A DNA stretch of 63,070 nucleotides from assembly GCA_022797215.1 (NCBI GenBank), contig JAAWKD010000007.1, positions 1 through 63,070 on the forward strand, given 5' to 3'. Position 1 is the first letter of the stretch. Each line of letters starts with the position of its first letter. The stretch comes from Clostridia bacterium. GTDB lineage: Bacteria > Bacillota > Clostridia > TANB77 > CAG-508. The position numbers and the translations under genes are program-made. Below, piece after piece: positions 7,452 through 17,900 of this stretch. The notes beneath the pieces were generated by a model, which saw nothing but the letters and a program-made list of their open reading frames with translations, was not told the origin of the DNA and did not search any database.

Positions 7452-7542
7452 ATGTTTTTTTGAAACCATACTTAAGATAATTGCTATTGTAATTGATATA
7501 ATTCTTCTAGTTATAGAGATTATAAAAAACTTACATAAATAG
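7452..7542 (+). pseudogene. Frameshifted small toxin gene, cassette B
   Basis: SD AAAGGAGG (7436-7443) and ATG 7452 are followed by seven T and a stop (ATG TTT TTT TGA). With six T the frame would run to TAG 7540-7542 and give a 29-aa peptide starting MFFETILKIIAIVIDIILLV and ending NLHK, clearly homologous to the intact cassette C peptide (LKI-AIV-D-I-LV-E-I...LHK). Length 91 nt confirms one extra base. AAACCATACTT (7463-7473) recurs at 7593-7603. Either decayed, or switched by slippage in the T-run. Confidence 0.75.
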
Positions 7543-7614
7543 CAAGCCCCCCGTAGTTGCACCTGCGGGGGTTTTTATTGTTCATGCTATTAAAACCATA
7601 CTTTTGCTTAAGCT
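7543..7614 (-). ncRNA. Predicted antitoxin RNA, cassette B (3' end uncertain)
   Basis: From the promoter at 7621-7649 the RNA would start near 7614 and carry, near its 5' end, the complement of AAACCATACTT (7593-7603), which is also the toxin start region (7463-7473). No T-run follows the shared stem on this strand, so the RNA may extend into the toxin ORF. Confidence 0.5.
7548..7576 (+). terminator. Terminator, cassette B
   Basis: 9-bp stem CCCCCGTAG/CTGCGGGGG (one wobble pair), 6-nt loop, TTTTT tail. Confidence 0.9.
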
Positions 7615-7620
7615 ATAATT

Positions 7621-7649
7621 ATTATAGCATATACTAATATTTTATGCAA
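7621..7649 (-). promoter_or_regulatory. Convergent antitoxin promoter, cassette B
   Basis: Minus strand TTGCAT (7649-7644), 17-nt spacer, TGCTATAAT with -10 at 7626-7621. Confidence 0.8.
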
Positions 7650-7712
7650 GAGTTCTACAAAATATTCATGTAAAAGCAATTTTGGCAAAATTTCTTTTTT
7701 CATAAATAAATA

Positions 7713-7741
7713 TTGTCTTCGTAGTAAATTTACATTATACT
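7713..7741 (+). promoter_or_regulatory. Toxin promoter, cassette C
   Basis: TTGTCT (7713-7718), 17-nt spacer, TATACT (7736-7741). Confidence 0.8.
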
Positions 7742-7789
7742 ATTATTATCCTTTCTCACGAGGAAATCTTGAAGAAAGGAGGCAACACA

Positions 7790-7882
7790 ATGACTTTACT
7801 AAAAATTCTACTAAAGATAATGGCTATTGTAGTTGATTTAATTGTTCTAGTATTAGAATTAATTGAACATCTACATAAATAG
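7790..7882 (+). CDS. Small hydrophobic peptide, putative type I toxin (cassette C), 30 aa
   Basis: SD AAAGGAGG (7775-7782), ATG 7790, TAG 7880-7882. Begins MTLLKILLKIMAIVVDLIVL, ends ELIEHLHK: one hydrophobic helix with a short charged tail. Intact homologue of the frameshifted cassette B peptide. TGACTTTACTA (7791-7801), overlapping the start codon, recurs at 7919-7929 in the region encoding the convergent RNA. Type I toxin function is inferred from size, hydrophobicity and locus design; no family match is claimed. Confidence 0.75.
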   Translation: MTLLKILLKIMAIVVDLIVLVLELIEHLHK

Positions 7883-7949
7883 CAACACCCCTCGTAGTAG
7901 CACCTACGAGGGATTTTTTGACTTTACTATTTTGCTATTTGCTTAAGCT
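7883..7949 (-). ncRNA. Predicted antitoxin RNA, cassette C (3' end uncertain)
   Basis: Start near 7949 from the promoter at 7956-7984; contains the complement of TGACTTTACTA (7919-7929), identical to the toxin start region. The first bases (GCTTAAGCAAA) are shared with the cassette B RNA. Confidence 0.5.
7889..7918 (+). terminator. Terminator, cassette C
   Basis: 9-bp perfect stem CCCTCGTAG/CTACGAGGG, 6-nt loop, ATTTTTT tail. Confidence 0.9.
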
Positions 7950-7955
7950 ATATTT

Positions 7956-7984
7956 ATTATAGCATACACTTATATTTTATGCAA
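7956..7984 (-). promoter_or_regulatory. Convergent antitoxin promoter, cassette C
   Basis: Minus strand TTGCAT (7984-7979), 17-nt spacer, TGCTATAAT with -10 at 7961-7956. Confidence 0.8.
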
Positions 7985-8063
7985 GAGTTCTACAAAATAT
8001 TCATAGAAAATTTCCAATTATTTACTCCTCGCATTTCACTAAATACGCAAACAATCCAATATA

Positions 8064-8092
8064 TAGACTTATAGCGAATTTTGTGTTATAAT
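8064..8092 (+). promoter_or_regulatory. Possible promoter of the 61-aa gene
   Basis: TATAAT at 8087-8092 with a weak -35 (TAGACT, 8064-8069) at 17-nt spacing. A short hairpin (ATTACTTTACAGTAAT, 8103-8118) lies in the leader. Confidence 0.45.
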
Positions 8093-8142
8093 AATAAATA
8101 GCATTACTTTACAGTAATACATATTTTGAAAGGAATGATTTT

Positions 8143-8328
8143 ATGACTATTTACTTCACGTTGGACCGGCTGATCTATGCCCTTGGCTTATCGGGCACGG
8201 TGTTTCTCTTCTCTGCTATATCCTATATACGCGAGAGGAGAGAAGAGGAAATCAACCTTTGGGAACATTTCAAATGGTCTATAGCAGTTTTGGTAACATC
8301 CCTTGTATGTACATTCCTTATGCCCTAA
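8143..8328 (+). CDS. Small two-span membrane protein, 61 aa
   Basis: ATG 8143 with SD AAAGGA (8129-8134). Two hydrophobic segments (about residues 10-27, LGLSGTVFLFSAISY, and 45-60, SIAVLVTSLVCTFLM) flank a charged loop RERREEEINLWEHFK, a hairpin topology. No family recognised. G+C is clearly higher than in the tandem cassettes next to it, which suggests a different origin. Own terminator; no convergent promoter or start-codon repeat, so it is not a fifth cassette. Confidence 0.7.
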   Translation: MTIYFTLDRLIYALGLSGTVFLFSAISYIRERREEEINLWEHFKWSIAVLVTSLVCTFLMP

Positions 8329-8360
8329 ACAGCAAATTATTCCTTGGCTACACATAGCTA

Positions 8361-8400
8361 AGTTAGCTCTCTTCCAATTGGAGGAGAGCTAACTTTTTAT
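8361..8400 (+). terminator. Terminator of the 61-aa gene
   Basis: 11-bp perfect stem AGTTAGCTCTC/GAGAGCTAACT (8361-8371, 8384-8394), with further pairing TCC-AATT-GGA inside, then TTTTTAT. Confidence 0.9.
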
Positions 8401-8414
8401 ATATTCTTTCCAGC

Positions 8415-8437
8415 AAAAAGACGAGCCGTCGCTCGCC
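8415..8437 (-). terminator. Terminator of the giant gene
   Basis: Minus strand GGCGAGC GACG GCTCGTC (7-bp stem, one wobble; 8437-8420) followed by five T. It lies 70 nt past the giant gene's stop. Confidence 0.75.
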
Positions 8438-8449
8438 TTTTATATGTGT

Positions 8450-8513
8450 GTCCCTAAAACTGACACTTTTGTCACTTTTAGGGACGTAGGTTTAACTGAC
8501 ACTTTTGTCAGTT
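8450..8513. repeat. Tandem hairpins at the 3' end of the giant gene
   Basis: First hairpin 8450-8485: GTCCCTAAAA, a C-C mismatch and TGACA pair with TGTCA and TTTTAGGGAC. Second 8494-8513: AACTGACA/TGTCAGTT with loop CTTT. The sequence AACTGACACTTTTGTCA is present in both, and AAACTGACA occurs again at about 8530. The second hairpin contains the giant gene's stop codon (8508-8510). Confidence 0.75.
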
Positions 8514-8990
8514 TTGAAGAACGTCCCCAAAACTGACATACTTGCTTGGGTCTACATCGTTTCCATAACCAGAGTTGGTTCTTATCTCGAAGTGTAAGTG
8601 GTGTCCTGTGCTGTCCCCCGGATTAGGGTCAGTGTTTGGATCTCCACCTTCTAAAGCAATTACTTGGCCTTGTACTACTTTATCTCCGACTTGTACTTTG
8701 ATTTCTGATAAGTGTGCATAGAAGCTGTATATTGTTTCCCCATTAACAACATGTTTCACTTCAATACAGTTACCATATCCATTTTGTACACCTGCCCATG
8801 TTACTTCCCCATTAGTAACACTTAATACTTCTGCATGATGTTCTCCTGCAATATCAATTCCTGTGTGTTTTTCATTATCTTGTGTAATAGGTCCAAATCT
8901 GTCCCCATAGTTTGATGTAATGGTATATTTGCTATTTAGTGGTAATACGAATTGTCCTTCATAAGCAGAAGTTCCCCTAGTCTCACTGCT
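8508..8990 (-). other. M23/LytM peptidase domain of the giant protein
   Basis: About residues 10,295-10,449. VLPLNSKYTITSNYGDRFG opens the domain, HTGIDIA (about 10,327) supplies the zinc-binding H and D, SFYAHLSEI and VQVGDKVVQGQVIALEGG follow, and GHHLHFEIR (about 10,419) supplies the HxH. All metal ligands are present, so it should be an active zinc endopeptidase acting on peptidoglycan cross-links. It is the last domain; only about 10 residues follow. Confidence 0.9.
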
Positions 8991-11900
8991 TACATTTGCT
9001 GTAGCTTTTCTTGCTGCTTTTGCCGCTTCTTGTTTTGCTACTTCGTCTGGATCAACCCATTTTACTGTTTTTGCTTTTTTACCGTAGTTTTTCTTTAAGA
9101 TATTTCTATCTTTGCTATCTACGATACCATCACCATTAAAGTCATATTTTACATTTGTGTCATTTACACCATCTGCATAGCTTACTGTTAAACCATATTG
9201 TTCGTTGATACTTACTAAGTCGTCTAATTCAATTTCTCCTGTTTCAACAATATCACCAGCAAGCATTGCTACTTTGTCTAACTGTGCACCTTTTCCTTTA
9301 GAAATATCAATATGAGTAATTCTATGTGTTAAATATCCTGGTTTTACGAATACCACATCATACTCTCCTGGTTCTAACACAATTTCATAACTTCCATCTG
9401 GCTCTGTTTCTACCTCTGCAATAATTTCCCTAATATCAGTTTGAACTGTTCCATTTGTTTCATCTAGTTCAATACCGTTCAAATCTGTTTTGGTACTTTC
9501 TTTTCTTGTGTCATCTGTTTGGTAAACAAAGACTTTTGCAATATGTTTATCCATAATGTTCTCGTCTGTGATAGTTCCTGAAATTGTTACCTTTTTCATT
9601 AAAGTAAGTGTGTATTCTTTTTCAGTTCCATCTGGTGCTATTACTGTAATTCCCCTAATAGTAGTTGTAGAAGTAGCCACTTTCCAAGTGTTATCATTTG
9701 TACTAGAAACTGTACTATCTAACTTAATGGTTGCATTTTCATCCTCTGGAATAATCACAATACTTGATTCATTTACATTTTTCACGATGTGTTCAAATGT
9801 TGTTAAATCCACGTCTTCCCCATTGACTAGTATTTGTTTAATTCCTGTATTATTGCTAACTCTTCTTAAAGTAATGTTATAGGTTTCTTTTGCAATACCA
9901 TTTTGAGCAGTTACAACAACTGGTACAACAATCACATCTTGCTCTAGTGGAATAGTTAGAGTTACCTCGCTGCTTCCTTTTTCTGCTACTTCATCCCCTA
10001 TTTTTACAGTAGCATTTCCATTTGTTGCTTTTACATAGATTTTTGCTTTTGTATCTAATTTCTTAATGGTTACATCATAAGGTGCTTGTACTTCTTTGTC
10101 ATTTACTTTCACTAGCTCTACTGTCGCATCTGCAGATTCTTTTACAATGTTGATCGTATATTTTGCAGTTTTACCTGTTTCAGATGTAATAGTAACTGCT
10201 AACTTAGTAGTTTGTGCTGTAGTTGCAACTGTTTTACTTGCATTTCCTGTTCCTGTCACATCTTCAATTGTAACTTGAGCACCTTGGCTATTTGCCATAA
10301 CGGCTACTTCAGATTCTTCTATATCTGCTCCAATATAGGCGGTATAAGTCTTAGTCTGCTCATCATAGTTTTTACATTCAATGTTATTGACTAATACTGT
10401 ATTAATTCCTGTATCATCAGATACTTTCTTAATCACTAATGTTTCATTTGCAACCGCTCCACTTTGTGAAGTAACAGTAATCGCTACATTGGTAATCTTA
10501 TCAGTAGATAACGTTACAGTTTCCTCGCTCACTTCCACTTTAGCTTCCCCATTAGCTATTTGGACATTTGCGTATTTATTGTTTGCTACTACTTTGACAA
10601 GAGCATCTTTGCTATTTTCTGCGACTTCTGCGATATAGTTTCCATCTTCATCTTTTGTAATTAAAGTTCCATTCACATAGATTTCTTTTATCGTATTGTC
10701 TGTTGAAATTCTGGTTAACTTGATGTAGTAAGTTTCGTCCACCCCAGTTTCACTTGTGACAATTACTGGTATTAAAGTTTCTTCCTCTTCTATTGTTTGT
10801 GTAACTTTTATATTGTGTACTGCACTTGTATCTAGCACTTCAACTGTTGCATAAGCATTTTCGGTTTGAATTTCTAGAGCAGCACTTGTACTACCTACTG
10901 GAATAAATGCTTCATAAGTCTTAGTTTCACTATCATAGTCTGTGACTATATTTGAATTTACTTTGACATACTCTACATGATTATTCGCAGATACTTTGTT
11001 AATTGTTACTGTATAAACTCTTTGTGATTGATCTTGTGCTGTTACAGTAATATTAACAACTGTTGTTTTGCCTGCACCTAAGGTAACTGTCTTAGTGGTT
11101 TCTTTTACTTCTGCTGTTTCGTTACCAATTGCTACTGTGGCAAATTCGTTATTTGCAATTGCTTTTAGGCTTACCTCTGTTGTTTCTTCTGGTACATTAA
11201 TCATATAGTTTTCATCTTCTTCTGGTTCTACTTGTGTACCATCTTTGTATAAATCTTTTAAGGTATTATCTGTTGACTGTTTTTGCATTGCAATTGTATA
11301 GGTTTTAACACTATCATCTTCTGCAATGACATCTACATAAACATAAGTAATATCTTCCTCTGTTGTAGCTGTATAAGTAATTACTTGTGCTCCTGTATTT
11401 CCGTCAATGTTTAAGGTTGCATAAGGGCTAATTGCTTTTGCTTCAATAGCAGCTGATGTACTAGTTGCTGGTATAAATGCCTTATAGGTATTTGTTTCTT
11501 CATCATACTCTGTTACAACTGCCCCATTTACTTTAACATATTCTAAGTTCTTGTTGTCTGAAACAATGTTGATAGTTAAAGTAGTTTCATTTGTTGTAAC
11601 ACCATCTTCTGCTATGATTTTAATTGGAACAGTTATCTTTCTAGTACCTGCTATACTGTATTCTTTTGTTCCTTCTCCCTTATTTTCTAAGGCTTCTCCA
11701 TCTAACCAGATTTGAGCATCCTTATTTGTGGTTTTAACTCTTACATTTGCTTTTGATAAACTTTCTAGTACCTCTGCTGTATAAGTTCCATCAGCATTTG
11801 CAACAATATCTACTTCATTGACAAATAGTTTTAAGATAGACGCATCTTGTGATAATTTCTTGATGACTAATTTTCTGTTTTCTGTTGTTCCATCTTCTGC

Positions 11901-14900
11901 AACTACTGTAATCGTAATATCATTGATTTCTCCTGCTGTTGATACAGTTTCTGTTGCTATTTGTTTACTAAATGCTCCTGCTTCTATTCTAACTGTTGCT
12001 TCCGCATTTTCTGTTTCAGCAGTAACTACTGCTTCGTCTACTGAATAGTCCACAATATGAGTATAAGTTTTTGTTTCTTCATCATAGTTTGCAACTACTT
12101 TTCCATTGACAGTTACTTTGGTGATATTCGTATTATTGGATACTTGCTCAATATTTAAAGTATATGTTTTACTATTTTTTCCGTTTTGTGCTGTAATGAC
12201 AATTGGTACAGCTACTACTTTTGTACTTGCTGGTAAAGGTACTGTAACAGTATTTTGACCAACTTGTTTTTCACTTCCGTTAATTTGTACAAAAGCATAT
12301 TGATTTGCTGCAATTACTTCAACTTGAGCTTCTGTTGCTCCTGGTGTTGCTGTAATATAGTAAGTTTCTTCATCTACCACAATAGCACCTTTGTTATCCA
12401 CTTTAACACTTTGGATTTCAATATCTGAAGATTCTTTTGCAATGATAATAGTATATTGTTTTACACTTCCGTCTTCTGCTGTTACCTTCATTGCAATTGT
12501 CTTTTCTGATTGATCCATTGTAATATCTTTTGTAACAGTATGTACTTTTTCGTCATCTTCTCCTAACTTGATAGTAGCTCCACTATGAGTAGTTTCTACA
12601 TACAAGTTAGCATTTGTGACATCTTCTTTGATAAATGCCCTATAAATTCCGTCTTGTTCTGTAATTTCTACATTGTTTACTTTAACGGTTTGAAGTGTAT
12701 TATCACTAGATACTTTTTGTACATTTACTGTATATACTTTCTCTGTTCCGTCTTGTGCCTTTACTGTAACTGTTACGGTTTTACCATTTACTCCTGTTAA
12801 ATCTAAAGTATAACTATCTGTTCCCAATGCAAATGCGTTATCCTCAATTTTAACTTGAGCATATTGGTTAGAAGCTTTTACTTCCATTTTGTAACTATCG
12901 TCTTGTACTGGCACTTTAACTGTATAACTTCCATCCTCTTCTTCTGTTCCTACTTGATTGTCCACTTTGACATATTCAAGTGTGGTATCTTGAGATTTTT
13001 TCATAATCTTCAAAGTATATTCTACTTGATCTTCTTCAATTGGTGATTTTACAATTATTTTGCTAATTGTTTCATCTTCTGTTGTAGTAACTGTGTAAGT
13101 TGTAGTTCCAATATTCTCTATGGTTTCTCCCACTTTTACCTGTACCTTACTTGAAGTTGGTGTTACAACTACTTGGCTTTGTGTATTCGTAGGGTCTACC
13201 CATGCAATATAGGTTCCATCTTCTTGCTTTTCAGCTACTATGCCATCTACTGTAATCTGATCTAAAGTTAGAATATATTTCTTAATAATGGTTAGTGTGT
13301 AAGTTTTTTCTTCTCCACTTTCTGCTTTTACTGTGATAACAACTGTATTGGTATCATTTGGTAAAGCAACTTCTTTTGTTTGTGTATTTACTTCATAATT
13401 GTTATTTTCAATTTTTACTTCTGCTACTTTACTTGAAGTTACAGCTGTTAGTTCTAAGTTTGTTAATTCATTAGATACTATCATTTGGTAAGTATTTTCA
13501 GAAGTTTGAACCACATTATCTTGTGATACATCTTTTCCGGAAATAGATAACAATGTATTATCTGTAGAATTTCTTTGTAAAGTAAGTGGATAAATTTTCT
13601 TTGTACCATCTTCTGCAGTTACTGTAATTTCTATTGTTTTTTCTTCTTCATTAACATCTATTGTATTTTGATTTTCCTTTAATGCATCTGTGTTTCCGTC
13701 TACAGATACCTTTGCTTCTGGGTTAGTAGCAATTGCTTTTACAATAGCTGTACTATTGTTTCCAATTTTTGCTACATATTTTCCATCCACAGGGGTTACC
13801 TCAATTCCGTCCACATAAATTCCTACTAAGCTGGTATCACTAGATAGTTTTTCTACATTTAGCTTATAAGTTTTTGTGTTTCCATCTTCTGCGGTAACAA
13901 TAATATCAAATACAGTAACATCTCCTGTTAAAGTTCCTACTGCTGTTACAATATTGGCTGTTCCTGCTGCATCTACTCCCACAGTAGCATTCTCATCTCC
14001 AGTTTTTGCTTCAATTGTAACATTTTGTGTAGAGCCTGCTACTTTAACATGGTATTGTCCATCTTGAGATAGTTCTACTAAGCTTTCATCTACTTTTAAG
14101 TAAGCTAAAACTGTGTCTTGTGCTCTTGGGTAGATTTCTAACTCATAGGTTTCTTTGCTTTCTTTGTCCTGTGCAGTAACTTCAATTGCCACTTTTGTAG
14201 GTGCTGGGTCAGCTTTTGCAATATTTTGTGTACTTTGTGCTAAAATAGCGTCAAAGTTGTCTATCTTAACTGTTGCTAAGCTGTCCTCTGCTTTTGCTGT
14301 AACTGCATAAGTGCTTAAGTTACTTGGTACTCTTACTACATATTTATTAGAATATGGTTGTAGAGTTGCCTTCACTCCATTAACTGAAACTTCTGTTAAT
14401 TTTGTATTATCTGGTACACTGTGAATGATTAAGTCATATGTCTTCGTTGTACCATCTTCTGCTTTTACATTGATTTTAACTGTAATTTCTTTTGCATCCA
14501 TTGCAATTTGTTTTGTAATTGTTTGTAGCTCATAAACAATATTGTTTAATGCTACTTCTGCTGCTTTGTCAGTAGTTTTTGCTTCAACACTTACATTTTC
14601 TGCTTTTTGTGTTAATGTAATTTCATAAGTATCTGCTTTTTCCTCTGATTTAACAGCATCTGCCCCATTGACTTTTACATATTCTAAGGTAACATCGCTT
14701 GATTGTTTTTCTAAAATTAAAGTATAAGTTTTTTCCTGTCCATCTTGTGGTTTTACCTTAATTTGCAAGGTTGCATTTTCTGTATTAAATGTATAAGCTA
14801 AAGTGTCTTGTTTTACTTGATAGCTGTTAGCTTCAATAGCAACTTCTGCTAACTCATAATTTGCAACAGCTGTAATCGTTAAGTTCTCATATTTCTCATT

Positions 14901-17900
14901 GATTTTTGCTCTATAAATATCGGTTCCGTTTTCTCTTGTTGCATCTATAGATATTTCATTATTAGAAATACGGATATATTTTAAGCTATTATCTGTTGAT
15001 GGTTTCTTAATCGTTAAAGTATAAGTTGCTGTTTTGCTTACATCTTCTGCGTCTGTAATGGTAATTGTGTAAATATTAGCATTTTCTAAGGTAGCAACTG
15101 TGACTTGTGATTTTCCTACTTCTTGTGCGTTGCTTCCAATTTGAACATTACTTGTATTTACTGCTGCAATTGCCAATACTTCTGCTGTTTGACTATTACT
15201 TGCAACAACTGCTTCATATTGATTATCACTAATCTTAGTAGCTTTTTCACCATTAACAAATAGGTCTGCTAAATCTGATCCGTCTATCTTTTTTGTAATG
15301 GTTAAAGTATATTCTTTTTCTTCTTCACCAACTCCAACTTTTATTTTAACAGTTGTAACATCTCCTGTTAAAGTAATTGTTCTTGTGGTTTGTTTTACTT
15401 CTGCCCCTAAGTTATTGATATTAACATTTGCTAAATCATATATTGCTATTGCTTTAATGTCTACACTTGTAGTTTCTTTTTCAACTACCATACTGTAATT
15501 TAAGTGATTATTCTTAGTTGCTTCTTTTCCATCAACTGTTACACTTTCTAGTTCTGTTACTGCTGATTTTTTGTAAATTGTTAATACATAGTTGACTTCT
15601 TTTCCGCTTTCTGCAACCACTTTAATTGGTACAGTTCTGATTAAAGTATCTACTAATGATAAATCTTGAGTTACTTCATGTATCGCTACTTCATTACTAT
15701 CAATTCCTACTTTTGCCTTTTCGTGTGTAGTAACTGCTTTTACTGTAGCTAAGTCTATATCTTCTACTACAATAGAGTAGTTTGTTCCACCTACTGCTGT
15801 GGCTTCTGTGCCATTAACGGTTAGACTTTCTAATGCCGTTATGGTAGATTGTTTGATAACATCTAATGTATAATCAAATACAGTTCCATTTGTGGTTTGT
15901 ACTTTGATTGGAATTTGTGTTACTGGTGTTGGTAAGCTAACCACCTGTGTTAGACTTCCATTTTCAAACCAAGTCGTTCCACCATCAATACTGATTTTAT
16001 CTGTTTTGTCTTTTGTGCTAATGACTAGGCTTCCAGTATCTTCATTACTTTCAATTGTTACTTCATATTTCATACTTCCTGATACTTGTGCATCTACTTC
16101 ATTTACCGCTAATTTTTCTAATCTTTGTGCTTCTAGTGGTTCTACAACTACTACAATTTCTACTTTTGCTCCTGTATCTTTTTGGGTAACTGTAATTGTA
16201 GTTTCACCTTCTGCTGCTGCTTTTATCTTAGCTGGTCCTTCTACTGTAACAATATCTGTATCATTAGAAACCCAATCAAAATCATCAATGGTTCTATTAT
16301 CTTGTTTTAACACATTATATCTTTCTGAGGTTAAACTTAAATCTTTGCTGTCATTTGTGCTCATTAAGACATTGTTTGGTGATACGGTAAAGCTACGTTT
16401 ACCTACTAGGGTATATACATCTGAAGAATCAGTTGTATCATTTCCTAGTGAACCATATTGGTTTGGTCCTACTGCATAAACTAAACCGCTATTAGCGATA
16501 TAGTAGGTATTATTCATACCACTTCCAATTGTTAGGACATCCCCAATTTCACCATTACTACTGGTGTTTCCATCAAATAGTTTTCCGCTATTATTCAATA
16601 CTAAATAGTTGGTTCCTTTTGCTGCAATATCTACTGCATCTTTCTTATCATAAAGGTTTGTGGTTTGTTCCCCAACTTGAACCACATCTCCTTGTTTGGT
16701 AAGTACGATTAAGTCTTTACCTGCAGCTACTTTGGTAGCATTTGTAATAGCACCTACTGCAACTGGAACTTTACTATCTATATTTCCTAATTTTCCGCTA
16801 ACATAGATGCTTCCATTACTGTCTACTAAAACAATATATCCTTCTCCTGCTGCTACATCTATAATATTAGCTCCTGGAATTTCTATTTTAACTGGAACAT
16901 CTTTTGTTTGTGTATCTCCAGTTCCTAATTTACCATTGGTATTAGCACCCCAAGTATAGACTTCTCCATATTTGGTTAAAGCTATACTGTGTTTGCTTCC
17001 TGCTGCAATTTTAACTACATTTTCTAGGTTTGGAATAACAGTTGGTGTTTGACGTGATGCTCTATCTCCTAAACCTAATTGACCATATTGGTTATCTCCT
17101 ACACCCCATACAGTTCCATCATTTTTTAGAATTAAAGTAAAGTTATCCCCTGCTGTGATGTCTGTATAAGATTTTAAGATATTGATTTCTTTTGGTACTT
17201 TAGAAGCTACGAAGCTAGAATCTCCAAGCTGACCATTTGAGTTATATCCGAAACTCCATACACTACCATCTGCTTTTAATACGACTGCATAATCACTTCC
17301 TCCTGCTACTTTTGGTGCGACTTTGTTTCCTGGTTCTACTACTCGAATGATAGCAATTTGTTCTGCTTTGCTAGTATTTTCTGTGACTTTTACCCAAGTA
17401 GTTCCTACTTTTTTACCTGTTACATTTCCATTTTCGTCCACAGTTGCTACCTCTTCATTTAATGAAGTATAGCTGAAATTGTTTTCTAATGTATTATTTT
17501 CAAACACATTAAATTCAAATTGTGGATTTACTTGTAATTGCTTGCTAGTGTCTTTATTTACTGCAATGTCATTTTCTACAAGGTAGAAGTTTTGGATACC
17601 TATTTGTGTAGGTACTCTACTATTGGATTTTGTTCTAATAGCTGTTGTACCGTGATAATAGTCACCCCAAGCCCATACAGTACCATCATTTTTAATTGCC
17701 ATATCATATGTGTTTCCAGTATCTATTCCATACACATTATCAATGGTATCAACTAAAGTAAATGTTACTTGGTTGTCTTTGCTAGTAGTTCCTAGTTGTC
17801 CTAAACTGTTTAGTCCTGTGCTATATAGCTTACCATCTTTGGTTAAAATACTAGAATGTGATTTTCCACTTGAAACTTGTTTTGCATTTGCTATATCTAC

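Noticed and set aside
7005..7984. CRISPR array
   Set aside because: The repeats are about 370 nt apart and contain promoters, ORFs and terminators. No short regular repeat-spacer pattern exists anywhere in the window.
8143..8328. Fifth toxin-antitoxin cassette
   Set aside because: No convergent TGCTATAAT promoter and no start-codon repeat; composition and two-span topology differ.
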